Virus record (IMG/VR): IMGVR_UViG_3300045146_000121 | Span: 1 to 34,574 of that record | Length of the DNA: 34,574 bases | Origin: a virus | Strand: one strand, 5' to 3' | In this document: piece by piece, positions 25,101 through 32,772 of the stretch | How positions within the stretch are numbered: the stretch's first letter is position 1 | Layout of the letters: every line of letters starts with the position of its first letter | Notes under the pieces: model-generated | The model's input: only the letters and a program-made list of their open reading frames with translations | Databases searched by the model: none | Told to the model about the DNA's origin: nothing | Translations under genes and position numbers: made by a program

Positions 25101-26334
25101 CAAGTTTAGCAGAACTAAATTGAATCAAATCAACCGTTGCAATTTCTGAAAGTAGCTGGGTATTAAGTTGTTGCGTGGCTCCAGTTATTGTAAATGTAAA
25201 ATCAGCACTGTGAACTTTATTTCCTTGGATTGTAGTAATATCTTTGATGCCAGTCAAATACCCAGCTCCATATGGCACTTTATAATACATATAGTTGTTT
25301 TTCATCCCAAAGTATTTCACACGCATGTCATCTTCATATTGAATACCGTGATCTGGTTGTTCGTCTGTCATTGTGTCTTGAAAATAAAAATCCAACGCCT
25401 TCGGTAATCTTACTTCATATCCATTAATCATAACTTTAGACGGTTCAAGTCTAAAGTGATTATATACCATCGATGTAGTTGGATAGTTGCCACTGTATCT
25501 TGATGCGATGAATGGCTGAACTTTTGCTAAATCTTTATTAGATGGTAGTTGATCTGCAGACATTGTATTAATATATGATACATCTCCTCCGCTCAGAACA
25601 TAATTACCATGTGTATTGAAATCATAATCTGCAACAAGATTCAACGCTTGTGATGGTTTATACAATTCACCCTTGATTTCATTGATTGCAGTTACAAGAG
25701 ATGTTTTTGTTTTTGTAGTCAATAGAGCCTTGTTACCTACATCAACTCTCAATTGCGAAATTGCACTAACAATGTTAGCATTTGGAGAACTCAAATCATT
25801 ATCAGCATTCGGATCATAGTTTTCTGCTGTAACATCTACAAGTTCTGACTGTAAATTACCAATCTTTTCATCAATGTGCAGAATATCAATTCTATTCTGA
25901 ATCGCACCACGATTTACGTGTTCTGCATCGATTGTATCGCCGTCTTGTGGTAATCCAAGATACATATGATCTTGCGATCCATTCATGAACTCATCATAGC
26001 TCATAACAGTATCTACAATATTAACAAATATTGATGAATACAATTCGATAGTTGGAGTATTAGTTACGAACAATTTTACTACATATGGTGTATTGTTAGA
26101 AAGCTGTTGAAGATATAATTCGTTAGATGTAGCCAAGAACATAGATGGGATTTCGAATTGGTACTCTGATAGGTAAATTGAAGATGATTCGATTGTTTTA
26201 CCATCTAGTTCAAGAGTAATAGTTTGACCATCTGGAATATCAGTGACTGTTCCAGTAATTGTAAGTGTTTGATAGTACTCATTTTTTGTGATAATATTAT
26301 CATTCGCAATTTTGTTTAAAATTATTGCTGGCAT
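22168..26334 (-). CDS. Giant tail/baseplate structural protein A (1388 aa)
   Basis: Largest protein in the window. The N-terminal ~110 residues look like an Ig-like beta sandwich (LTITGTVTDIPDGQTITLELDGKTI) absent from its paralogue. Helices follow, then a beta region with KVMINGYEVRLPKALDF and a CBM5/12-like module (WESTESYERNDIVSWNGYNY; DNA 24647-24772). The shared landmarks are TRNMYIDPFFDENSRD, YNPDPLAQTFVINKD, PDHEKVLATGVLPKGT and VTWTPHQDQDLTFKI, each with a counterpart in the downstream 1031-aa protein. No enzyme motif seen. It probably forms a peripheral baseplate or fibre-attachment network. SD AGGAT; the late octamer is 33 bases before the ATG. Confidence 0.8.
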   Translation of the reverse strand: MPAIILNKIANDNIITKNEYYQTLTITGTVTDIPDGQTITLELDGKTIESSSIYLSEYQFEIPSMFLATSNELYLQQLSNNTPYVVKLFVTNTPTIELYSSIFVNIVDTVMSYDEFMNGSQDHMYLGLPQDGDTIDAEHVNRGAIQNRIDILHIDEKIGNLQSELVDVTAENYDPNADNDLSSPNANIVSAISQLRVDVGNKALLTTKTKTSLVTAINEIKGELYKPSQALNLVADYDFNTHGNYVLSGGDVSYINTMSADQLPSNKDLAKVQPFIASRYSGNYPTTSMVYNHFRLEPSKVMINGYEVRLPKALDFYFQDTMTDEQPDHGIQYEDDMRVKYFGMKNNYMYYKVPYGAGYLTGIKDITTIQGNKVHSADFTFTITGATQQLNTQLLSEIATVDLIQFSSAKLVSIPSQVVVNGVTRNCTLSVNGDSIIWNNYDPSMAGHACTISQGSLTYNATLQDDNLLNNVGVTTDKTTILVKSNINFSTPSIEVTFNRILPRYDRIYMGVSHTDYDARVWESTESYERNDIVSWNGYNYKALMDNTNVQPNLYLTEWQNLGIVDNGISLKPSFLYIEGKNNDEGYPVPPTFNDQNYILMATIFNSYGYVPKMTKEYVKTYKMSDIKKLEDILHDSTYNLARLISTQNLSVNDASLTRNMYIDPFFDENSRDTHLELSHVGDGENPKSMLINEGLLSHHIIFKEAIETMNMVTTSYVQLNVVETGALVEQPKYTHSVLVNKYQVTAQPKVTITVSPQTYTWFDEIQNNTFYERRTATLNGSTVNWDSVSALSVGTSTTAWNSEKVGRWGRLWSRDKYNVKETSAKRTDILSSIIKEPRVVPEYTLTIKAPASSFNGKEQVRIKIDDLPEIYGTNSVATYAAYDGSLNISFPIGGTAVPMKSGDRIIAVEGIGRPGLAGDYISGARGVSTISQVPYLKIINNYDIVHRDVAKTHEIYNPDPLAQTFVINKDTYAHSVYVMIDAQTVALDVEASELQENINNTTLVGGVLPEDLELTLFETTAGYPDHEKVLATGVLPKGTIIHQGTKSGSTAPQYNQIELFPKVKLEKNKTYSFCVAGPYETHGRKTNTNANTDDWLVTVGQAGVRLKLRAAKLGYKYPYPGTKNTLVNEQPYVEGIMLSSSNKVTWTPHQDQDLTFKITECKFNAAPKTVNFDVNTESFTDVTDVIFQVGASAPEGTKITHSIKYGDTLQNTLSINNGEHKILPSKIASITKHQIQNVLSSQQTKDGMGNVSDSPILYKESSIYFGTVASTSVYVTKNIDLSYGVPFAENKKLRLYLDVYGNTDVAPDMSRVKVYYTTDAVISDSSWHLMYRDASYASMIQEHLWETDAAIPLGDNLRIKIVLITNIADNTQITNRIGMENLRVYAF

Positions 26335-26366
26335 TTACTATCCTATGAAGTTTTAATATTTGATAG

Positions 26367-26374
26367 TATTTAAA
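26367..26374 (-). promoter_or_regulatory. Late promoter octamer TTTAAATA before giant tail protein A
   Basis: 33 bases before the ATG at 26334 and downstream of a terminator-like hairpin, so it likely starts a new late unit. The stop of the coding remnant (26370-26372) falls inside the octamer. Confidence 0.6.
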
Positions 26375-26492
26375 GAGAAACAATGAGCGAGCCACCAGTT
26401 GTTATATCTTTGTCGTGAGAGTTAACCTGAACCAACAGGATGTGTTGTTTACCGAAATATTGCTGGAATGTAGTATATAACCGATTAAAGAG
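26370..26492 (-). pseudogene. Coding remnant: 40-codon C-terminal fragment without a start
   Basis: In the 212-base gap between two late genes, one - strand frame runs 40 codons from just after a TAG (26493-26495) to TAA at 26370. It reads like a natural protein end (QQYFGKQHILLVQVN ... ITTGGSLIVSL). It has no ATG or GTG and no ribosome site; the only TTG is at codon 20. The fragment does not match any protein in this window. It most likely derives from the 3' end of a lost structural gene; chance coding-like sequence is the alternative. Confidence 0.4.
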
Positions 26493-26514
26493 CTATCGGC
26501 TTTTAAAAAGTGAT

Positions 26515-26542
26515 ATTTAAAGTTTCCGAAGAAACTTTAAAT
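26515..26542 (-). terminator. Terminator hairpin with cUUCGg tetraloop
   Basis: A perfect 12-bp inverted repeat starting 5 bases after the stop of the 255-aa gene. On the - strand RNA the loop is UUCG closed by C-G, an exceptionally stable tetraloop, and UUUUU follows within a few bases. A weaker 7-bp hairpin (26479-26498 region) lies further down. Good evidence for termination of the baseplate transcript. Confidence 0.7.
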
Positions 26543-26546
26543 GAAG

Positions 26547-27314
26547 TTAGAAAATAATCTTCCAGGAAACAACCCATTTACTATCAGTACTCTTAGGTCT
26601 AGGTGGAAAAGTCTTCATAGCAAACATATCAAATGAAGAATATGTAGATGTCAAGTCACCTTTACGAACGAACAAGCCTGCTTCAGAGTAGTATACAGGG
26701 TTTGTAGTTGTGAACGCAGTAGCGTTTTGGTTTGCACGTGCTTCAGGGATTGTGATCTCATATGTGATACTGTTGATATACGTACCAGTTGCATCAGTTG
26801 TTTGACCATATGCAGTTTTCATAACACAAGGCTCGCCACCAGTTGAAATTGGAGTAGTGTTAGTACCGCCGAAAAGAATATCATTGTCATACTCTTTTAC
26901 ATATGTTCCAGTAATAGCTGTCAATGTTGTACCATTTGGACCACCAGTATTTGCAACACCAGTTTGGAAAGGGTCAAAGTCAATACGATAGATTTGAGCA
27001 CTTGCAGTTGTTACAGTGTTACCACCGTAGTTTTCTTTTGCTCTCAAAACTGTTCTTTCTAAAGATGGAGAAAGAGCTGTAAGACCAGTGTGTGATCCTG
27101 AACCAAGTTCGAAACGGTTGATTGGTTGTAGTCGGTAAGTACCGTCTGTACCCATGCGAGCACCAGCCAACATTTGTGCCAATGATTGTTTCGAACGGTT
27201 CACGATCATATTTCTATCTTGAACTAAGATTTCTGAACTACCGTCAGCTTTATACTCAGTTAGAGTAAATTCACCAATAAATCCAGAAAATGTATCTGTA
27301 AGGATTTCTTGCAT
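26547..27314 (-). CDS. Virion structural protein (255 aa)
   Basis: Not assigned to a named family. It begins TDTFSGFIGEFTLTEYKADG, with a beta-rich middle (INRFELGSGSHTGLTALSPS; SAQIYRIDFDPFQTG) and a C-terminus rich in strands ending WVVSWKIIF. It is sandwiched between the probable gp7-position protein and the giant tail proteins, and has its own late octamer 32 bases before the ATG and a strong terminator just after it. That isolated unit suggests higher expression than its neighbours, e.g. a multi-copy baseplate or tail-end protein. No membrane segment or signal peptide. Confidence 0.75.
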   Translation of the reverse strand: MQEILTDTFSGFIGEFTLTEYKADGSSEILVQDRNMIVNRSKQSLAQMLAGARMGTDGTYRLQPINRFELGSGSHTGLTALSPSLERTVLRAKENYGGNTVTTASAQIYRIDFDPFQTGVANTGGPNGTTLTAITGTYVKEYDNDILFGGTNTTPISTGGEPCVMKTAYGQTTDATGTYINSITYEITIPEARANQNATAFTTTNPVYYSEAGLFVRKGDLTSTYSSFDMFAMKTFPPRPKSTDSKWVVSWKIIF

Positions 27315-27345
27315 TAAATGTTCCTTTTATAAAAATTTCTTAAAC

Positions 27346-27353
27346 TATTTAAA
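27346..27353 (-). promoter_or_regulatory. Late promoter octamer TTTAAATA
   Basis: Lies in the 47-base gap upstream of the 255-aa structural gene, 32 bases before its ATG; AAAGGAA ribosome site lies between. Confidence 0.6.
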
Positions 27354-27361
27354 TCACGGCA

Positions 27362-29488
27362 TTATACTGGAATTCTTTTATCAACATTAAACCAGTTAGC
27401 AGTGACTTTAAAATCAACTTGAGATAAATTTACAGAGCTAGTATTCTCTCCAATGTAAAGATATCTATTGTTGTCAATTCCATGACCGTAATTTACGATT
27501 TTCAAAACATATGTCTCATTATGAACAAGATTTGCGTTTGTATTAGATGAATAGTATGTAATGACTGGAATTGCATTGATTCCAATACTATCATTTTCTA
27601 GTGTTTCTTGAACACCACCGAATGTCATATCTGAACCTTCATCGAAGAACAGATTATTATCACCAAACACCATTGCAAAAGTTGTATTAGCTTCGTCCTC
27701 TAAAGAAGAAGAACGGCTAGTTGTATGTGTAATTTCGTCTTCTTGCATTATTACAATGTCATAACCGCCATACAATGACATGTTTAATAGATAATTATAG
27801 AGACTTAGATCCAATTCAGTTAGAGCATTTACAGTATCACTGTTTAAGTTGTATTTTATGCTTTCCGCATTATAATAGAAAGAAATCGCATCCAATGTGT
27901 CTTCATGAAGGGGTGCTTCATAAAATTTATCAGCATATGTTTCAGTTTGAGACGAAAGAGTATCTATGCCATCGTATGTATCCATGACAATTGTATCAAA
28001 GTACTTGCTCAAATCAAGTTCTGTAGCTGAGTTTACTGTATCACTATCAGTTCCAATATTATTAAGTTTCATTGTGACAGTTACATTTTCAATGTTTGTA
28101 TACGCATTGAGAATATTTACTTCATCATGCTCGAATGAAATCGTTCTGATATCTTTAAGATCATTGTCATTCAAAAGACCAAGAGTATCAGCATCATAAA
28201 CCCTGGAGCTAACACCCTCATAAAACAATACATTGTGATAATATTTACTATTGTCTACCTCTGAGAACGATGGTAATCTGTCAACAGCTTCTACGAGTTT
28301 GAAAACGTTATAGATGATGTTCCATCCAACTGGGTGTGCAATTGGAAGAATAAATCTTTCGAAAACTTCTTTTGCGAATGTAGCATCAAGTTTATAGATA
28401 AATGGCACAACTTCATCTACATTATATGATGTAACATATTCCTTGAACGCATAGCCTTTATCATAAAATTCTTGTCCAGCAAGCGTATATGGAGATAATG
28501 TATTAGGATTTATTTCACCATATTTGATGTTAGATCTTGTACTTTGATATATCTCAGAAATAGTAATACGAGGTTGCGTATCAGCTGACACAACGTCATT
28601 TTCATCAACCTTTACTGTAAGGTCAAGATTTTCTTGAGAACCCAAGTTTTTCAAAAGGTTGAACAAAAATGTATACAACCCAAGACGACCCTTATTTTGA
28701 GTAATCTGAGCACTAAGTACTTGAATATCTTCTTTTTCGATACGCCCATATTCAGTTACAGTAATATTGGAAATGGTAACATTTCCATTGAATTGAAATG
28801 TAAATTTTGTCGCTTCAGCACCAGTAGATCTACTGGTGGTATTATAGTCGATGCGAAATCTGTGAGTACCAGTGCTAGAAGCAATATATGAATGAACTAG
28901 CTTACCATCATTTTCTTGACCACAAAACACCTTTACAAACGTACCAGCTTGAATGCTATCAACGTCAAAACTGATTTCAAATTTAGTTTTATCACCACTA
29001 AATACTTGATCCTGTTCTAGAGTATACCAAATATTATTATTTCTGGTTGTAACTTTAGAAAAAACGAAATTGTTCTTTATTCTATCGAATCTAAAAATAT
29101 TACCACCAATAGAAAATGTGTCTCTATCATAGTATTCATATACTGTAGTGGTTGCTGTTTTAGAATTGAATACAGGTACTTTTACGCCCCAAAATTGATA
29201 TCCATAATCAAACAAATTATTTGTTATAAGGTTCGGATAAACAATATTGGTGATGTCTTGAATAACACTTGCATATTGTTTAATGAATGAATCTAATTCA
29301 CTATCATCATTTTCAATATCGATTTTATCAATGTCAAAACGGTTTGTGAAGTTGTCGATGTATTGATAGTCATTATTCAATTGTTTCAAGAAAGAGGCTA
29401 CTACTTTTTCAAATGTAGTGTCCTTATACTTGTCAGGAAGCAATCTATCTACAAACAGTTCTAATGTTTTTTGTTGATCAATGATCAT
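27362..29488 (-). CDS. Baseplate wedge/tail protein (708 aa), gp7-position
   Basis: Follows the gp6-like gene by 12 bases, the place of gp7 in T4. The N-terminal ~70 residues (LELFVDRLLPDKYKDTTFEKVVASFLKQLN) are helical, in the manner of the gpI/gp7 tail proteins that wrap around gp6. A jelly-roll-like beta region follows (GGNIFRFDRIKNNFVFSKVT; FKISFDVDSIQAGTFVKVFCG-type strands). Residues ~450-570 contain several similar Leu/Asp-rich units (SDTVNSATELDLSKYFDT, SDTVNALTELDLSLYNYL). The identity is inferred from position and N-terminal pattern; sequence similarity to T4 gp7 is not obvious by eye. SD AGGGGAG before the ATG. Confidence 0.68.
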   Translation of the reverse strand: MIIDQQKTLELFVDRLLPDKYKDTTFEKVVASFLKQLNNDYQYIDNFTNRFDIDKIDIENDDSELDSFIKQYASVIQDITNIVYPNLITNNLFDYGYQFWGVKVPVFNSKTATTTVYEYYDRDTFSIGGNIFRFDRIKNNFVFSKVTTRNNNIWYTLEQDQVFSGDKTKFEISFDVDSIQAGTFVKVFCGQENDGKLVHSYIASSTGTHRFRIDYNTTSRSTGAEATKFTFQFNGNVTISNITVTEYGRIEKEDIQVLSAQITQNKGRLGLYTFLFNLLKNLGSQENLDLTVKVDENDVVSADTQPRITISEIYQSTRSNIKYGEINPNTLSPYTLAGQEFYDKGYAFKEYVTSYNVDEVVPFIYKLDATFAKEVFERFILPIAHPVGWNIIYNVFKLVEAVDRLPSFSEVDNSKYYHNVLFYEGVSSRVYDADTLGLLNDNDLKDIRTISFEHDEVNILNAYTNIENVTVTMKLNNIGTDSDTVNSATELDLSKYFDTIVMDTYDGIDTLSSQTETYADKFYEAPLHEDTLDAISFYYNAESIKYNLNSDTVNALTELDLSLYNYLLNMSLYGGYDIVIMQEDEITHTTSRSSSLEDEANTTFAMVFGDNNLFFDEGSDMTFGGVQETLENDSIGINAIPVITYYSSNTNANLVHNETYVLKIVNYGHGIDNNRYLYIGENTSSVNLSQVDFKVTANWFNVDKRIPV

Positions 29489-29499
29489 TATTTCTCCCC

Positions 29500-32334
29500 T
29501 TAGTTTATAGAGATGATTCTTGATTTGATATAAAGACTTAATTCTCTTCTAAATTTAAGATTTTCATAATCAAAGAATTGAATCCCAGATTCTTCATCGA
29601 AGAAGAACGATCTTATTTCACCAGATACAAGAGATTGGTCTTTTGTAGCTGAACTAATATTATGAATATTACTAGAGAAAATATCTCTGTTGTATTTATG
29701 TGTGTTGTTATATTTTACCCATACAGAATTTTGTGTATCTGTAGTTGGATTTTTGGATTGAATAAGTCTATCCCATGAATGTTGATTAGTGGGAATGATA
29801 TTGTTGATTGTTGGAGAGCTAGCTTTCACCTTGTAATATTTTCCAGAATATGAAACAATGTCACCAGCACTATAGACCCCATCACTATTATATGCAACAA
29901 TTTCAATCCAATTTACTCCTTCCACTGGAGTAACTGTATTTGTATCTCGTAATGATTTCCAAACTTTAGAATTGTAATATACAAGATCACCAATAGAGTA
30001 TTGAGCAACATCTGACCAAGTGACAATATCGACATTAAATCTACTAATATAATAGTCGCCGTTAACTTGAATTACATCTGACTTGTTATAATATGTGGTG
30101 ATGCCTCTTGACGTCAATGAATCGAACGCAAGAGCATTTGCAAAAATGTCTTCCATGTGCACAGTCACAGGAAGTTTTCTTGGTACAGCATTTGACAGTT
30201 TGAACATATTTTCATTAATCATATAGGTACCGATGATAATTTCACCTTCAGCAATCAGTGGGGCAGCAATGTCAAGTTTTTTCCAATACTCAGTATTTGT
30301 GAGATCTTGTTGCTTATTATTACCAACTAGGCTCATATAATATTCAATTTTAGACGTTGATGTATCATATTTCCAAACAACTTCGCCTGCATCGTAAAAG
30401 TCAGTTGTTTCAGATGTTTTGATGACAAATTCAGTTCCGTCATTGTGTTCAAGAACGATGCGTTTATAATTGTCAAATTTAACTGGATATCCCCATCTAT
30501 CCATATAATTAGATGTTTTTGGAATGTATGTCCAATATGCATTATCAGTAGCAGTTCCGCTAGGTGATTGTCCTACTTCAGAAAGCTTTGTTGCTTCATA
30601 GATATACCCATTGTAAACAATTTTTTGACCAATGAGGTACTCATGCGTATTACTCCATGTGAAGTAATTCAACATTTGAATTCCTACATGGTCTAAAAAA
30701 CTGTCTACTGTTGGATCATATACATATGAATTTGTAGTCGTAATGCCGTCTGGAATATTTTTTAGATCAAATGTATATTGATATTCATTCACAGAAGTTA
30801 TTTTAGTAAGTGACAATGGTGAATTTGTACCTCTGATTGGTAATGACACATCAAGATAATCTGTGCTATCATCATAGAAATTCATTCCAGTGATATCCAT
30901 ACTCAATTTAGTACCATCAATATCTACACTATCAAGACCATCAATACTGTACAGATTATTCAACAGCTTTGATTTTTTAAGCTGAATATTAAAATCAGAA
31001 TTGAAAAAATTGTTTGTTCTAGAAATTATTTCTAGATTGATATCATCTGTCAATACACTTTGTTTATTTGGATCTTTTACAGCATTTATGTTTAGATCAA
31101 CACCAACATAAATTGGTTGAATGAATTTCTTTCTAAGAGAAACAACACTATTTTCACGCATCAAGTTTTTGATTTTTTCAATTGTTTGAATATTGAAATA
31201 TTTTTCAGTTGAAGAGGGTAGCCCAGACATGAATACTGTACCAGATTGTTTTAATGCGTCTTTTTGTGCACTTGTGAAGCTAGTAAGAGCCAAATCGTTT
31301 CCGATTTCATCCCCACCCCATACAGATGCATTTTTTACTTGTGGAAGAGATACAAGTCCAGCCGTCCAGTCAAGTGATGTGATGTATCTATTAGCAGTGG
31401 CTTTAGCAAGAGGTGCATACATTTTGATTTCATCAGTTGATTCTTCGTCTGTGCCACCATAAGAAACTGTACCGACGTCAGGTTCGAATGTTACACTAAT
31501 CTCATTTGTATTTGTAATACTAGGATCAAGAGAGGCATCACGGAACGTTTTAGCAGAAAGTTTAGCATAGTTGTTACCTTTAGTGCCAGAAGAAATAATG
31601 AAGTTGATTCTTGCATTTTCTCCATCGTTTGGGCTAATGTTATATTTGTTCAACATCTTGATTCTTACATATTCTGTATCAGGATCATATTCAGTAATAA
31701 AAACATTTTTCTTCAAAAGAATATCATTCATCAAATTTTCTGTTTCAGTAAATGTTCTTGAGCTTACATCCATTTTGATGCTTCCATGTTCAATATCTTT
31801 ATATTTCAAAACAATTGTATTATGTTGATATTGGTCATAAGAAAATGTCAATTCAGAATCGATCTTGTGGCTTACATATTTACCTTCTTGAAGAATACAA
31901 TTTTCATAGTAGTCTTGTGAGAATGTAGTTGTATTGCTATACTCAAGTGTTTTTGTTGTAATGAATTGAGTACCATCAGATGCAGTAAATGCACTGTATG
32001 CAGGTATTTTTAATTTTCTCTTTGGTGCTAGAGTAAATTTCAAGTTTCCTTCGAACACCGCACTGTGTTTACGATCAACTTTGTAATTCAAAGCCTGCGC
32101 ATGTTTGATTACGTTTTTTCTACTTGCAGCAGTACTAAGGAACGCTTCATTTGACATGTAGTTGATATTGTGATTTACAAGAGTACCAACATATGCAAGG
32201 ACATTCAAAAGAGTATCAGTATTACTACCTTCATATTCGAAGTCAGTAATAACACCATCATTTCTAAGAACTTCTTTTAAAGATTCCTTAATTTCATCAA
32301 ATGAAAAGTTAGTGTAGTTTACAGTTTTAGCCAT
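29500..32334 (-). CDS. 6: Baseplate wedge protein gp6-like (baseplate J family) with inserted sugar-binding-like modules
   Basis: Core wedge protein forming the inner ring of the baseplate. The N-terminus has the gp6/GpJ signature: helices, then GVITDFEYEGSNTDTLLNVL, an NYMSNEAFLSTA helix and ALNYKVDRKHSA. The central part (LNINAVKDPNKQ ... LEIISRTNNFF) matches the domain that dimerises in gp6. Unlike T4 gp6 (660 aa), this one is 944 aa. The extra length is mostly four consecutive W-x(3-5)-Y-x2-G-x2-V-Y-x-G-x2-Y modules at about residues 557-858 (DNA 29760-30664), resembling CBM5/12. The final ~80 residues form a short C-terminal domain. It lies directly after gp25, as in T4-like baseplates. 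Confidence 0.85.
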   Translation of the reverse strand: MAKTVNYTNFSFDEIKESLKEVLRNDGVITDFEYEGSNTDTLLNVLAYVGTLVNHNINYMSNEAFLSTAASRKNVIKHAQALNYKVDRKHSAVFEGNLKFTLAPKRKLKIPAYSAFTASDGTQFITTKTLEYSNTTTFSQDYYENCILQEGKYVSHKIDSELTFSYDQYQHNTIVLKYKDIEHGSIKMDVSSRTFTETENLMNDILLKKNVFITEYDPDTEYVRIKMLNKYNISPNDGENARINFIISSGTKGNNYAKLSAKTFRDASLDPSITNTNEISVTFEPDVGTVSYGGTDEESTDEIKMYAPLAKATANRYITSLDWTAGLVSLPQVKNASVWGGDEIGNDLALTSFTSAQKDALKQSGTVFMSGLPSSTEKYFNIQTIEKIKNLMRENSVVSLRKKFIQPIYVGVDLNINAVKDPNKQSVLTDDINLEIISRTNNFFNSDFNIQLKKSKLLNNLYSIDGLDSVDIDGTKLSMDITGMNFYDDSTDYLDVSLPIRGTNSPLSLTKITSVNEYQYTFDLKNIPDGITTTNSYVYDPTVDSFLDHVGIQMLNYFTWSNTHEYLIGQKIVYNGYIYEATKLSEVGQSPSGTATDNAYWTYIPKTSNYMDRWGYPVKFDNYKRIVLEHNDGTEFVIKTSETTDFYDAGEVVWKYDTSTSKIEYYMSLVGNNKQQDLTNTEYWKKLDIAAPLIAEGEIIIGTYMINENMFKLSNAVPRKLPVTVHMEDIFANALAFDSLTSRGITTYYNKSDVIQVNGDYYISRFNVDIVTWSDVAQYSIGDLVYYNSKVWKSLRDTNTVTPVEGVNWIEIVAYNSDGVYSAGDIVSYSGKYYKVKASSPTINNIIPTNQHSWDRLIQSKNPTTDTQNSVWVKYNNTHKYNRDIFSSNIHNISSATKDQSLVSGEIRSFFFDEESGIQFFDYENLKFRRELSLYIKSRIISIN

Positions 32335-32343
32335 TAAATGTCC

Positions 32344-32730
32344 TTAGAGTCGTTTTAAAATACCGACGTATTTGCTTTGTATTTCTGGTGATTTTACTAT
32401 TGTATATAGAATATTTATTCCATAATAGTTATTATCATAATCAGGCGTTAGACTAATATGATTTAGTACAACTCTGGGTTCATAATATGATATTGCATCT
32501 CTGATTTCATCAGTCATTAGATGTTCGGTAATTCTATCCATTGGAGCAAACAGTAATCGTCTAAGATTAGTACCGAATTCTGGATCACCGACTTTTTCAC
32601 CTTTGTTTGTGAAAATTATATTGCTGATACTGTTATTAATTGCAGCATAGTTGTTTTGGGTTAGGATGTTTTTGTCATCATAAAAAATGCTATTTATGTC
32701 AGCGTAGCTTATTACAGAATCATATAACAT
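32344..32730 (-). CDS. 25: Baseplate wedge protein gp25-like
   Basis: 128-aa member of the gp25/T6SS TssE family, a sheath-priming component of the wedge. It contains the typical pre-core segment NSISNIIFTNKGEKVGDPEFG (about 33-53) and the LRRLLFAPMD helix, followed by the family's E-P-R triad in YYEPRVVL. Length equals T4 gp25 (132). The late octamer is 25 bases upstream and AGGGAA lies before the ATG. It is followed after 9 bases by gp6, the conserved order. Confidence 0.9.
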   Translation of the reverse strand: MLYDSVISYADINSIFYDDKNILTQNNYAAINNSISNIIFTNKGEKVGDPEFGTNLRRLLFAPMDRITEHLMTDEIRDAISYYEPRVVLNHISLTPDYDNNYYGINILYTIVKSPEIQSKYVGILKRL

Positions 32731-32754
32731 ACAGTTCCCTATTATATTTTAGGA

Positions 32755-32762
32755 TATTTAAA
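32755..32762 (-). promoter_or_regulatory. Late promoter octamer TTTAAATA before gp25-like gene
   Basis: In the 42-base gap between the spike gene and gp25, 25 bases before the ATG. Would start the wedge operon gp25-gp6-708 aa. Confidence 0.55.
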
Positions 32763-32772
32763 GGAATATATG

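Noticed and set aside
26514-26521. Another TTTAAATA octamer on the - strand
   Set aside because: It is part of the 12-bp terminator stem and lies 180 bases from the next start, so it is probably not a promoter.
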